A stretch of 64,000 nt of DNA from positions 1-64,000 of the forward strand of contig WTGN01000028.1 of the NCBI GenBank assembly GCA_011523545.1. The letters are read 5' to 3'. Shown in pieces: positions 15,913 to 24,157 of this stretch; within the stretch, counting starts at the first letter, position 1; each line of letters begins with the position of its first letter. The notes below the pieces were generated by a model that worked only from the letters and a program-made list of their open reading frames with translations, was not told the DNA's origin and searched no databases. A program made the translations under genes and the position numbers. The stretch is from Chloroflexota bacterium. Its GTDB lineage: Bacteria > Chloroflexota > Anaerolineae > Aggregatilineales > Phototrophicaceae.

Positions 15913-17538
15913 ATGCTTACCTTAGTCGACGCTCTGCAATTGCCCATTCTGTCCAATGCCAAGGTGGTGGCCGGCGCCGTCGGGCTGGAGCGGCCGATTC
16001 GCTGGGTCTACAATGCCGGCGGGCCGAGTGTCGCCGATTGGCTGCACGGCGGCGAGCTCGTGCTCACCACTGTTTACAACATGCCGGAGTCCCCAGCCGA
16101 GCAAGGGGAATATCTGCGGCAATTGGCGGACAAGGGCATCGTCGCGCTGGTGATCACCATCGGCATGCTGGTCGACGAGATCCCTGATTACTTGCGCATT
16201 ATCGGCGATGAGCTCGCGCTGCCATTGATCGAATTGCCCTACCAGACGCGCTTTGTTGATATCGCCAAGGTCATCAACGAGCGCATTTCCGAAGAAAATC
16301 TGGACACGATTAGCCGGGCGCTTTCCATACAGCAGCGTCTGTCGCGGCTCGTGCTCGAGGGCGGCGGTTTCCCCGAGCTCGCCGAGATGTTGGCAGATCA
16401 GGTCGGGCATTCCATCAGCATTGAGAATGACCGCTTCGAAGCGATTGCCAACAAGAATATCGCCGAAGTTGATTCGGCCAGGCGCTACACGATAGAGCAC
16501 GGGCGGACTAATCCGCTGCTGATTGAGGCGCTGGCGGTGGAATACCTGCCGAAGATACGCGCCAGCCTGCGGCCGGTGCAACTGCCGGTCATGCCGCAGC
16601 TAGGTTTGGAGATGGAGCGTCTGCTGGCGCCCATTGTTGTGCATGGCGATATCTACGGCTATATCTGGATCATCGCTGATGTACACGCGCTCTCGCCCAT
16701 CGACATGATGGCCGTCGAAATCGGCGCCACCGTAGCCGCCCTGCTGATGCTATATCAAGAGTCGCTGCAGACGGCGGAAGCCTCGCTGAAAGGCAGCCTG
16801 ATGGCGCAGCTGATCGAAGGCGATGGCGGGCGGCAAACGATCCTGAGCGATCAATCGCTACGCTACGGCGTCGACCTGCGCCTGCCCTATCGCATGCTGC
16901 TGGCCAGTATCAGAAATGGCCAACCGCCGCAATCGACCCGCGCCTACCGCTTGATAAACCAGGTACTGGCGCAGAATGAGGCGCAGGCGGTGGCGGCGCA
17001 ATTTGCCGGCCAGGTGGCCATCCTGGCGCAAGCCGACCAGCCTGTTGAAGAGTTGGCGCGGGCGCTGCTTGAACGTTTGGCGGCTGACGCGGGCGACGCC
17101 TCCATTGGCGTCAGCAGCGCCTTGACCGGGGCGGACAATGTCGGCGCGGCCCATCAGCAGTGCAATGAGGCGCTGGATATCGCGCAGCGGCTCAAGAGCG
17201 CGGGTTCGGTGCATCATTTCGACGAACTCGGTTATATCCATACGCTCTTCCACGCCGGCCCGGCCAGCCTGTCACAGAACCCCCAGGCGCCGATCCTGCG
17301 CCGATTGCTCGCCGAACGGGCTGCCTATCTCTTCGATACGCTGGAAGCTTATTTGGACGCCGGCGGCAACAGCGTGCAGACGGCGGAAGCGCTGCACATC
17401 CATCGCAGCACCTTGAATTACCGGCTGGCGCGGATTAAGACGATCTGCAATGTTGATCTCGCTTCAGCTTCGACGCGCTTAAACCTACAGATCGCGCTGA
17501 AGCTGATGCGCCTTTTCGACGATATCGACGGCAGCTAA
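15913..17538 (+). CDS. PucR-family transcriptional regulator
   Basis: A 541-residue regulator with three parts: an N-terminal PucR purine-catabolism-type domain (about residues 8-125, starting LVDALQLPILSNAKVVAG), a central GGDEF-like/CdaR-type region, and a C-terminal HTH_30 (about residues 480-535, SVQTAEALHIHRSTLNYRLARIKTICNVDL). Such proteins usually activate nearby catabolic genes in response to a small metabolite. It follows deoC by 24 bp in the same direction, so it probably controls the dehalogenase-deoC unit or a nucleoside/deoxyribose function. Its stop overlaps the convergent acpS end by 4 bp. Confidence 0.92.
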   Translation: MLTLVDALQLPILSNAKVVAGAVGLERPIRWVYNAGGPSVADWLHGGELVLTTVYNMPESPAEQGEYLRQLADKGIVALVITIGMLVDEIPDYLRIIGDELALPLIELPYQTRFVDIAKVINERISEENLDTISRALSIQQRLSRLVLEGGGFPELAEMLADQVGHSISIENDRFEAIANKNIAEVDSARRYTIEHGRTNPLLIEALAVEYLPKIRASLRPVQLPVMPQLGLEMERLLAPIVVHGDIYGYIWIIADVHALSPIDMMAVEIGATVAALLMLYQESLQTAEASLKGSLMAQLIEGDGGRQTILSDQSLRYGVDLRLPYRMLLASIRNGQPPQSTRAYRLINQVLAQNEAQAVAAQFAGQVAILAQADQPVEELARALLERLAADAGDASIGVSSALTGADNVGAAHQQCNEALDIAQRLKSAGSVHHFDELGYIHTLFHAGPASLSQNPQAPILRRLLAERAAYLFDTLEAYLDAGGNSVQTAEALHIHRSTLNYRLARIKTICNVDLASASTRLNLQIALKLMRLFDDIDGS

Positions 17539-17903
17539 TCGGCAGATTTCGCGACTGCGACGGCGATCGCCAGCGCCTCGCTGTGGCTCAAGCTGATATC
17601 CCATTCGGCCAATCCCATTTCACGCGCCATCTCTTTTGCCTTGCCATGCAAGATGAGCCGCGGCCGCCGCGCCTCGGCCGTGCGGATTTCGATATCAACC
17701 CAGCGGATATCGCCGATCCCGCTGCCCAATGCCTTGGCCACCGCTTCTTTGCCGGCGAAACGCGCGGCCAAGCGATAAGGCTTGTCGGCGCAATCCTGGC
17801 GCTCGCCAGCGGTGAAGAATCGATTGAGGAAGCGCTCGCCTCCCCGTTCGATGCCGGCGGCGATTCGCGCGCATTCGATCATGTCAACGCCACAGCGTAT
17901 CAT
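17535..17903 (-). CDS. acpS: Holo-[acyl-carrier-protein] synthase
   Basis: AcpS transfers 4'-phosphopantetheine from CoA to acyl carrier protein. The conserved Mg/CoA-binding residues are visible in IRCGVDMIECARI (Asp) and RFAGKEAVAKALGSGI (Glu and Lys), with C-terminal DISLSHSEALAIAVAV. I place the start at the ATG at 17903 (122 aa, typical length), which has AGGGG 8 bases upstream. The frame extends 15 codons further to 17948. It converges on the pucR end with a 4-bp overlap. Confidence 0.93.
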   Translation of the reverse strand: MIRCGVDMIECARIAAGIERGGERFLNRFFTAGERQDCADKPYRLAARFAGKEAVAKALGSGIGDIRWVDIEIRTAEARRPRLILHGKAKEMAREMGLAEWDISLSHSEALAIAVAVAKSAD

Positions 17904-18031
17904 GGCAGCGCCCCTGAGTTCATCTCCGCTGACCGTCCTGTCGTTCACAATCGGCTGGCTTCAGCAACGATGGTACAGTTACAGCCGCGCCTGTACAATG
18001 GTGCTGAATCACCGGCATGAAAAGGAGTCCC

Positions 18032-18706
18032 ATGGCAAGCTTGCGCTTTCGCCTGCGGCAGCGCTACTGGCGCTGGATCGCCCCCGGCAGAATTGACGCT
18101 TATCTTCAAACGGCGCCCGAGCCCAAACTGCAGATCGGCGCCGGCTTCAATCTGCTGAGCGGCTGGCTGAACACCACCCTCTACCCCTTTGCGGCGGGCG
18201 CGGTTTACCTGGACGCGAGCCAGCCCTTTCCCATTCCCGCAGACACATTTGATTATGTATTCAGCGAGCATGTCATTGAGCATCTGGAGTTCGACGAGGC
18301 GGCGTCGATGCTGCGCGAAAGCGCGCGCATCCTCAAACGCGGCGGACGCATTCGCCTGGCCACGCCCGACCTGGCGCAGATCCTCGCTGTTTATACGCAG
18401 CCGGAGGCCGACGCCCAAGCTGGCTACATCCGCTGGATCATGGACAATTTCCGCCCGCAGGTCGGCGAGTACAATCCCGCCCACGTAATCAATCAATCCT
18501 TCCATGGCTGGCGGCACAAGTTCATCTATGACGAGCCGACACTGGTCGCGGCGCTGGAAGGAGCGGGCTTCGATATGATTACGCGCGCCCGCCCCGGCGA
18601 GAGCGCCGATGAGCGCCTGCGCGGCATTGAGCAGCATGGCGATTATGTGGGCAGCGACACGGCCATGCGTTATGAGACCATGGTCTTCGAGGCGGTGAAG
18701 CCCTGA
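18032..18706 (+). CDS. Class I SAM-dependent methyltransferase
   Basis: About 224 residues of the Methyltransf_11-like group. The SAM-binding part begins LQIGAGFNLLSGWLNTTLYP, continues with VYLDASQPFPIPADTFDYVFSEHVIEHLEF (the EHVIEHL motif is common in methyltransferases beside glycan genes), then ILKRGGRIRLATPDL. AAAGGAG lies 4 bases before ATG 18032; an upstream ATG at 18017 in the same frame overlaps that site. The substrate is unknown. It stands alone between acpS (divergent) and a repeat-filled spacer. Confidence 0.85.
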   Translation: MASLRFRLRQRYWRWIAPGRIDAYLQTAPEPKLQIGAGFNLLSGWLNTTLYPFAAGAVYLDASQPFPIPADTFDYVFSEHVIEHLEFDEAASMLRESARILKRGGRIRLATPDLAQILAVYTQPEADAQAGYIRWIMDNFRPQVGEYNPAHVINQSFHGWRHKFIYDEPTLVAALEGAGFDMITRARPGESADERLRGIEQHGDYVGSDTAMRYETMVFEAVKP

Positions 18707-18747
18707 CGCGCATCCGGCCAAGATGCTGGGCAAGAATAAGGAACAAT

Positions 18748-18841
18748 GTAGGGGCGTCTGACGGTCAGTGTCTACGCGACCCGCCTGAGACGCCCGCTTG
18801 TCCCGTTACATTTTTTGGGCGTTCCAGCGAAACGCCCCTAC
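18748..18841. repeat. Family A inverted pair with nested constant loop
   Basis: GTAGGGGCG (18748-18756) and CGCCCCTAC (18833-18841) bound a 94-bp element. In its left half GGGCGTCT (18752-18759) pairs with AGACGCCC (18788-18795) and encloses GGT-CAGTGTCTACGCG-ACC (loop 18766-18778). The right half is GGGCGTT...AACGCCC. It lies in the 322-bp spacer between the methyltransferase and the FmdB-like gene, where I see no gene. Confidence 0.85.
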
Positions 18842-19028
18842 CGGCTCCTATTTTTGCGAGTTTGATATTCTCTCCGAGCCGGGTCGTTATTCTCGAGGGG
18901 CTGCGGTGAAAAAAATTTACCTTTGCTCGGCTTTGTGACCGAAAATTGGCTGTGCAATTCTCAGCGATTATCGGCTAAGATTACAGCTTTGACGCATAAC
19001 TTAGATATTTCAGTGGTGGATGAGCCTT

Positions 19029-19340
19029 ATGCCAGTTTATACCTATCGCCGTGAGGACGGTTCGACATTCGATATCCGGCAGCGCTTCCTGGACAGCCCG
19101 CTGGAGGCATGCCCGACCACCGGCCAAGCGGTCAGCCGCGTCATCCAGCCGGCCGGCATCATCTTCAAGGGCAGCGGCTTTTACGTCAACGACAACAACA
19201 AGGCGAAGAACCCGGCCAAGCAAGCGGGCGAAAACGGCAGCGCCAAACCGGCCAAAGAGGGCGAGAAGAAAGCGGAAAAGACCGCGAGCAAAAGCGACAG
19301 CAAACCGGCCAAAAAAGAAAAGGCGACCGCTTCCAAATGA
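19029..19340 (+). CDS. FmdB-like regulatory protein with degenerate zinc ribbon
   Basis: The 103-residue product aligns with the FmdB family: MPVYTYRREDGSTFDI at the start and IFKGSGFYVND in the middle. The family normally has two CxxC pairs forming a zinc ribbon. Here the first pair is absent (RRED) and only one Cys remains of the second (ACPTTGQ), so zinc binding as in the family is unlikely. The C-terminal half is a Lys/Ala/Glu-rich, probably disordered tail (KPAKEGEKKAEKTASK). I start at ATG 19029, which matches the family N-terminus; an ATG at 19020 is also possible. It lies 25 bp before the SixA-nitroreductase gene. Confidence 0.8.
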   Translation: MPVYTYRREDGSTFDIRQRFLDSPLEACPTTGQAVSRVIQPAGIIFKGSGFYVNDNNKAKNPAKQAGENGSAKPAKEGEKKAEKTASKSDSKPAKKEKATASK

Positions 19341-19365
19341 CGCGTCAGCCCATTGGTAAGGAAAC

Positions 19366-20493
19366 ATGAGACTCTATTTTCTCCGACACGGCATCGCCGA
19401 AGACCTCGCCAGCAGCGACTTCGCCCGTGAACTGACCAAGCGAGGGCGCCGCCGCGTCGCCGGCTCCGCGCAAGTCATGGCCCGCCTCGGCATCCAACCG
19501 CGCCGGATATTCAGCAGCCCGCGCCTGCGTGCGCTCCAAACGGCCGAGCTCGTCGCCGCCGCGCTGGATATGGAAGTGTCGCTGACCGAGGCGGTGAACT
19601 TCGGCTTTGATCTCGCCGACCTGCGCTCGTTGACGGGTCGCCTGGGCGCGGATGACGAGGTCATGTTTGTCGGCCACAACCCGGATATGAGCCTGCTGGT
19701 GAGCGAGCTGACCGGCGTGGACGCGTCGATGAAAAAAGGCGGCTTGGCCCGGGTAGACATCCCCGGCAAGACGCTTGACGATGGCGAACTGGTTTGGCTG
19801 ATCGCGCCCAAGGTCTTTGACGCCCTGCACGGCAGCGCCAAAGGAAGCGCTGAAGCCGATAAGCCTTATGGTCAAACGCCAGCGTCGAAATTGCCGCAGA
19901 CAGCCTACCCATTGCATGACCTGATACGGCATCGCTGGAGCCCGGTTGCTTTTGACCGCGAACACGACATTGAGCCGGCGACGCTCTTGAGCATCCTGGA
20001 GGCGGCGCGCTGGTCTGCGTCTTCGGCCAATCTGCAACCCTGGCGCTTCATCGTCGCGCCGCGGGGAAATCGCGAAGAATTCGACAAGATACTTTCCGTG
20101 CTCAAGGAAGGCAACATACCCTGGGCGCAGCATGCCGCGGTCCTGATGTTGACGGTCGCGCTTCGTTATCCCAAACCGGAATTTTATCACCGGCACGCGT
20201 CTCACGATGTCGGGCTTGCGGTGTCCCAAATGGTGATGCAGGCGCTTCAATTCGATGTCTATGCGCACCAAATGGCCGGCTTCTTCCCAGACAAGGCGCG
20301 CGCCGTTTATGCGATACCCGACGAGTTCGAGCCGCTTACCGCCATCGCGCTGGGTTACCGCAGCGCAGATCTTGATGATCTGGACGAACGTTTCCGTGAA
20401 CGGGAGGCGGCGCCGCGGCAGCGACAGGCCCTGAGCGACATGGTGTTCAATGGCGCTTGGGCGCAAGCGGCCGATTTTCTGGGCGACGCTTGA
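19366..20493 (+). CDS. SixA-type histidine phosphatase fused to nitroreductase
   Basis: One continuous 375-residue frame joins two unrelated enzymes. Residues 1-155 are a SixA-like histidine phosphatase: RHG (Arg7-His8) at the start, FSSPRLRALQTAELV, and the second His in FVGHNPDMSLL. Residues ~175-350 are an FMN-dependent nitroreductase (LIRHRWSPVAFD, EAARWSASSANLQPWRFIVA, HDVGLAVSQMVMQALQ, ALGYRS). The ~20-residue join contains Gly/Ser/Ala. SixA removes phosphate from phosphohistidine, and nitroreductases use NAD(P)H and flavin. I know of no standard protein with this order, so the combined role is unknown. No frame disruption is visible at the join. Confidence 0.88.
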   Translation: MRLYFLRHGIAEDLASSDFARELTKRGRRRVAGSAQVMARLGIQPRRIFSSPRLRALQTAELVAAALDMEVSLTEAVNFGFDLADLRSLTGRLGADDEVMFVGHNPDMSLLVSELTGVDASMKKGGLARVDIPGKTLDDGELVWLIAPKVFDALHGSAKGSAEADKPYGQTPASKLPQTAYPLHDLIRHRWSPVAFDREHDIEPATLLSILEAARWSASSANLQPWRFIVAPRGNREEFDKILSVLKEGNIPWAQHAAVLMLTVALRYPKPEFYHRHASHDVGLAVSQMVMQALQFDVYAHQMAGFFPDKARAVYAIPDEFEPLTAIALGYRSADLDDLDERFREREAAPRQRQALSDMVFNGAWAQAADFLGDA

Positions 20494-20555
20494 ATGGGCA
20501 CAGGGTCAATAACGTGCCTGCCCTGCCTTATCCGGACGCGAGAGACGAGACTGAA

Positions 20556-21593
20556 ATGGCGCGCTTTCTGATCACCGGCGGCGCCGGCTTCCTCGGCATC
20601 AATTTGTGCCGCTATCTGCTGGCGCGAGGGCATGAGGTCGTCTCGCTTGATATCGCCGACTTCGCCTACCCCGAACGCGAGCGCATCATAGAGATACGCG
20701 GCGATATCCGCGACCGCGCCGCTGTCGATAGCGCGATGGCGGATGTCGATATAGTTGTGCATGCGGCCGCCGCCTTGCCGCTCTATACGCCAGAAGAAAT
20801 CCAGACGACCGATGTCGATGGCACGCGCAATGTGGTCGAATCGGCCTGGCAGCGCTGTGTGCAGCGCTTCGTGCATATTTCGTCGACGGCCGTCTACGGC
20901 ATTCCCGATCATCATCCATTGCGGGAGGACGATCCGCGAGTCGGCGTTGGACCTTATGGTGAAGCCAAGGTGGCGGCCGAAGACATTTGCCTCGACAATC
21001 GCGAAAAAGGCATGATCCTGCCCCTGATTCGACCGAAGTCATTTGTGGGGCCGGAGCGATTGGGCGTCTTCGCGCTGCTTTATGACTGGGCGCGGGACGG
21101 GCGCGGCTTCCCTATGCTGGGCGATGGCAGCAACCGCTATCAGTTGCTGGATGTGGAAGACCTCTGCGATGCCATTTATCTCTGCTCGACGCTTGACGCC
21201 GACGCCGCCAATGATACGTTCAATATTGGCGCGGCGGAATTCGGCACGATGAGCGAAGATTATCAGGCGGTGCTCGATTATGCCGGCTTCGGCAAGAAGG
21301 TAACCGCTTTGCCCGCGGAGCCGGCCATCTGGCTGCTGCGCAAGCTGGAAGCGCTGAATCTCTCGCCCTTGTACAAGTGGGTCTATGAGACGGCGGCGAA
21401 AGATTCATACGTTTCCATTGAACGCGCGCAGGCGAAGCTCGGCTTCCAGCCCAAGTATTCTAACAAGGACGCCTTGCTGCGGAACTTCCAATGGTATCTC
21501 GACAATGAGCAGGCCATCGGGCGTGAATCCGGCATATCGCATCGCGCGCCCTGGAGCCAGGGAGTTCTGCGATTGGCGAAGCTATTCTTCTAG
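20556..21593 (+). CDS. NAD-dependent epimerase/dehydratase, extended SDR
   Basis: A 345-residue extended short-chain dehydrogenase. The nucleotide site is FLITGGAGFLGINLCRYL, the catalytic residues are Ser in HISSTAVYG with the YGEAK Tyr-x-x-x-Lys, and QLLDVEDLCDAIYLC is typical of sugar-nucleotide or sterol-type epimerases. I use the ATG at 20556, where the fold begins; the open frame extends upstream into the end of the fusion gene. It starts 62 bp after that gene and probably shares its transcript. The substrate, probably a nucleotide sugar, is not evident. Confidence 0.88.
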   Translation: MARFLITGGAGFLGINLCRYLLARGHEVVSLDIADFAYPERERIIEIRGDIRDRAAVDSAMADVDIVVHAAAALPLYTPEEIQTTDVDGTRNVVESAWQRCVQRFVHISSTAVYGIPDHHPLREDDPRVGVGPYGEAKVAAEDICLDNREKGMILPLIRPKSFVGPERLGVFALLYDWARDGRGFPMLGDGSNRYQLLDVEDLCDAIYLCSTLDADAANDTFNIGAAEFGTMSEDYQAVLDYAGFGKKVTALPAEPAIWLLRKLEALNLSPLYKWVYETAAKDSYVSIERAQAKLGFQPKYSNKDALLRNFQWYLDNEQAIGRESGISHRAPWSQGVLRLAKLFF

Positions 21594-21656
21594 CTGGCGC
21601 GCCCACATACAGTCGATCAAGGCGACCGCACAACTGGTTTGGCGCGCAATGATTTC

Positions 21657-23207
21657 ATGGATGACTTGAAAGCGGGCGGCATCGCCGTCATCGATTTTGG
21701 CTCGCAATACACGCAGTTGATCGCGCGGCGAATTCGCGAGCTGGGCGTTTATGCCGAAGTCTACGCCCATCACAGCGACGCCTCGCAAATGAACCAGCAT
21801 CGACCGGCGGGTTATGTGCTATCGGGCGGGCCCAGCAGTGTCTATGAAGCCGATGCGCCGCAGCTGCCGCCCTTTTTGCTGGATGCTGAACGCCCCATCC
21901 TGGGCATCTGCTATGGCATGCAGCTGCTGACGGCCGCTCAGGGAGGCGCGGTTGCCGCGGCCAGCGAGCGAGAGTATGGCCCGGCGGTCATTCGGCACGA
22001 GCCCATCAGCCCGCTCTTCGACGGCCTGGACGCTGAGCTCCAGGTCTGGATGTCGCATGGCGATCGCATCGAAGCGCTGCCCGCCGGTTACCGTGCGCTG
22101 GCGGCGTCGGACAACTCGCCCTTGGCCGCCATCGGCGACCTCGAACGGGATCGCTACGGCTTGCAGTTTCACCCGGAGGTGCGGCACAGCCCGCGCGGTC
22201 AAGCGATTTTGGGCAACTTCCTGTTCAGAATATGCCGCTGCCAGCCGGTGTGGAGCGCGGCGACATTCATCGAAGACGCCGTGGAGCGGATTCGGGCGCA
22301 GGTCGGCGATGAACGCGTGCTGCTGGCATTAAGCGGCGGCGTGGATTCGGCGGTGGCCGGCGCGCTGATTCATCGGGCCATCGGCGAGCGCTTGACCTGC
22401 ATATTCGTCGATCACGGACTGCTGCGCCAGGGCGAGGCGGAACAGGTCCTGCAGGTCTTCCGCCATGAGCAGAATATGAAGCTCATCGCTGTAAATGCGG
22501 TCGAAGAATTCTTGACCGCTCTGGCGGGCGTCACCGAGCCGGAAGCCAAGCGCAAGATAATCGGTCGGCTATTCGTCGAGCGCTTCGCGGAAGAGGCGCG
22601 CAAGTTACGCGGCATCCGCTTTCTTGCGCAGGGGACCATCTACCCCGATGTCATCGAAAGCGCCGCCGCCGGCGCCAGCGCCAAGACGATCAAGTCGCAC
22701 CACAATGTGGGCGGCCTGCCGGCTGACTTGCGCTTTGAATTGGTCGAACCCTTGCGCGATTGTTTCAAGGACGAGGTGCGCAAAATCGGCGAAGCGCTTG
22801 GCTTGCCGGAGTCGATCATCTGGCGCCAGCCCTTCCCCGGCCCGGGCCTGGCGATACGCTGCCTGGGCGAGCTCAGCTGGGGGCGGCTGGAGAAACTGCG
22901 CGCCGCTGACGCCATATTCACAAGCGAGCTGGCGGCCGCCGGCCTGCTGCGCAGAGGCACCGCGCAGAGCTTCGCCGTGCTGCTGCCGGTCAAGAGCGTC
23001 GGCGTCATGGGCGACAAACGCAGCTACGAAGAAGCGCTGGTGTTGCGCTCGGTGACCTCTGAAGACTTCATGACCGCCGATTGGGCGCGCCTGCCCTATG
23101 ATTTGCTGGCGAAGGTCAGCGCTCGCATCGTCAACGAAGTGCCTGGCATCAACCGCGTCGCCTATGACATCACCAGCAAACCCCCCGGCACCATCGAATG
23201 GGAGTGA
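21657..23207 (+). CDS. guaA: GMP synthase (glutamine-hydrolysing)
   Basis: GuaA makes GMP from XMP with ATP and glutamine. The N-terminal class I glutaminase starts [20 protein letters not shown] and has the nucleophile Cys in [11 protein letters not shown] and the His-Glu pair in [10 protein letters not shown]. The ATP pyrophosphatase signature [18 protein letters not shown] and the C-terminal dimerisation domain with [18 protein letters not shown]...KPPGTIEWE are complete. I chose ATG 21657 (516 aa). A TTG at 21639 in the same frame is possible, and neither has a strong Shine-Dalgarno. No purine riboswitch fits in the short 63-bp leader. Confidence 0.97.
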   Translation: MDDLKAGGIAVIDFGSQYTQLIARRIRELGVYAEVYAHHSDASQMNQHRPAGYVLSGGPSSVYEADAPQLPPFLLDAERPILGICYGMQLLTAAQGGAVAAASEREYGPAVIRHEPISPLFDGLDAELQVWMSHGDRIEALPAGYRALAASDNSPLAAIGDLERDRYGLQFHPEVRHSPRGQAILGNFLFRICRCQPVWSAATFIEDAVERIRAQVGDERVLLALSGGVDSAVAGALIHRAIGERLTCIFVDHGLLRQGEAEQVLQVFRHEQNMKLIAVNAVEEFLTALAGVTEPEAKRKIIGRLFVERFAEEARKLRGIRFLAQGTIYPDVIESAAAGASAKTIKSHHNVGGLPADLRFELVEPLRDCFKDEVRKIGEALGLPESIIWRQPFPGPGLAIRCLGELSWGRLEKLRAADAIFTSELAAAGLLRRGTAQSFAVLLPVKSVGVMGDKRSYEEALVLRSVTSEDFMTADWARLPYDLLAKVSARIVNEVPGINRVAYDITSKPPGTIEWE

Positions 23208-23280
23208 CGCGCGCGGAATTGCCCGCGCGAGCGAAAGCGTCTATAAATGAGGGAAATCTCGTTGACCGGGAGGATGACTT

Positions 23281-23514
23281 ATGCCAGCCGCCTATGTGCT
23301 GATCCATCTCAACATGGCTGTTGATTTCGCCGATTCGCTGCGGGATATTCGCGCCGTCGAGGGGGTGCGGCGCGCTGACCTTGTTGTGGGGCCCGATGAT
23401 TGCATCGCTTATGTCGAATCCGAAGATATTACGCAGATGATGAACACGATACGAGCGATCCGCCGCGTCAACGGCGTTGGCAAGACCGACACGCGTTCCA
23501 TCGCGGAAATGTAA
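23281..23514 (+). CDS. Stand-alone AsnC/Lrp ligand-binding domain protein
   Basis: A 77-residue protein consisting only of the AsnC_trans_reg (RAM) fold: AYVLIHLNMAVDFADSLRDIRAVEGVRRADLVVGPDDCIAYVESEDITQMMNTI...GVGKTDTRSI. There is no DNA-binding helix-turn-helix. Such proteins form amino-acid-binding oligomers and may modulate full-length Lrp-type regulators. GGGAGG upstream supports ATG 23281. It lies 73 bp after guaA and 4 bp before the lipoprotein start, so it is probably in the same unit. Confidence 0.85.
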   Translation: MPAAYVLIHLNMAVDFADSLRDIRAVEGVRRADLVVGPDDCIAYVESEDITQMMNTIRAIRRVNGVGKTDTRSIAEM

Positions 23515-23518
23515 TCGC

Positions 23519-23941
23519 TTGATACGATCATGGCGCTCCATCTGCGCGCTTGCTGCTTTGCTGGCGCTTGTGCACGGGCTTGTCGCCTGCGCCCCGCTGC
23601 TCCCCGCCGGGGATGCGCCGCCCAGCCCCCATGCGCCCGGCGCTTTTGTGACCGTCAGCCAGGGGCGCCTGGACGCTGGATTGTTCCGCCTGGAGTTTCC
23701 GCCGACCTGGACCGTGGTCAAAGCCAGCCCGGCCGATGTCGACCAGTTGCACCTGGCCTTTGTCGCGCCCGACGGCGGCCATGTCTCCCTCGTCCAGGCG
23801 GCTTCGCTCGAAGCGCCGGGCGATAGCCAGATCCAACTGGACAACGGGGTCGTTCTCACGGTTTCGGTCGAGCCCGCCGCCGATCCATCGCCTAACTTCT
23901 TGACACAGGCTGAACAGATCATCGCCTCCATCAGCAGCTGA
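23519..23941 (+). CDS. Small predicted lipoprotein
   Basis: About 140 residues beginning with a lipoprotein signal peptide (MIRSWRSICALAALLALVHGLVACAPL), with the lipobox Cys in LVAC. The mature part has FRLEFPPTWTVVKASPADVDQLHLAFVAPDGGHVSLVQ, a layout like secreted PsbP/MOG1-type folds, but I do not assign a family. The start is uncertain: TTG at 23519 gives the cleanest signal peptide, and the frame stays open to a TTG at 23477 inside the previous gene. It is anchored outside the membrane. A terminator was not obvious. Confidence 0.7.
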   Translation: MIRSWRSICALAALLALVHGLVACAPLLPAGDAPPSPHAPGAFVTVSQGRLDAGLFRLEFPPTWTVVKASPADVDQLHLAFVAPDGGHVSLVQAASLEAPGDSQIQLDNGVVLTVSVEPAADPSPNFLTQAEQIIASISS

Positions 23942-24010
23942 GGGTCTCTGGCGCAACGCCGCCCCTCCCCGAAACCAAGCTGCGGTCGCGCCGCTCATCC
24001 CCTCGATTGT

Positions 24011-24038
24011 TGCAATTCTCGTAATTCTTGTTATAAAG
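24011..24038 (+). promoter_or_regulatory. Possible sigma-A promoter for the response regulator
   Basis: TTGCAA (24011-24016) and TATAAA (24033-24038) are separated by 16 bp, about 120 bp before the regulator ATG. The match is moderate and not supported by other evidence. Confidence 0.4.
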
Positions 24039-24157
24039 GTGCGGGAGACTTGTACATTGTGCGCAATATTCGCCGGCTTTCGTTACCTCCGTGGACGCAA
24101 TCAGATCGGCGATCTGGCAATATCAAGCATTTCTAGCGAACCGAGGAGCGCGTTGAG

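Noticed and set aside
21594..21656. Possible purine riboswitch before guaA.
   Set aside because: The spacer from the preceding stop is only 63 bp and shows no purine-aptamer core.
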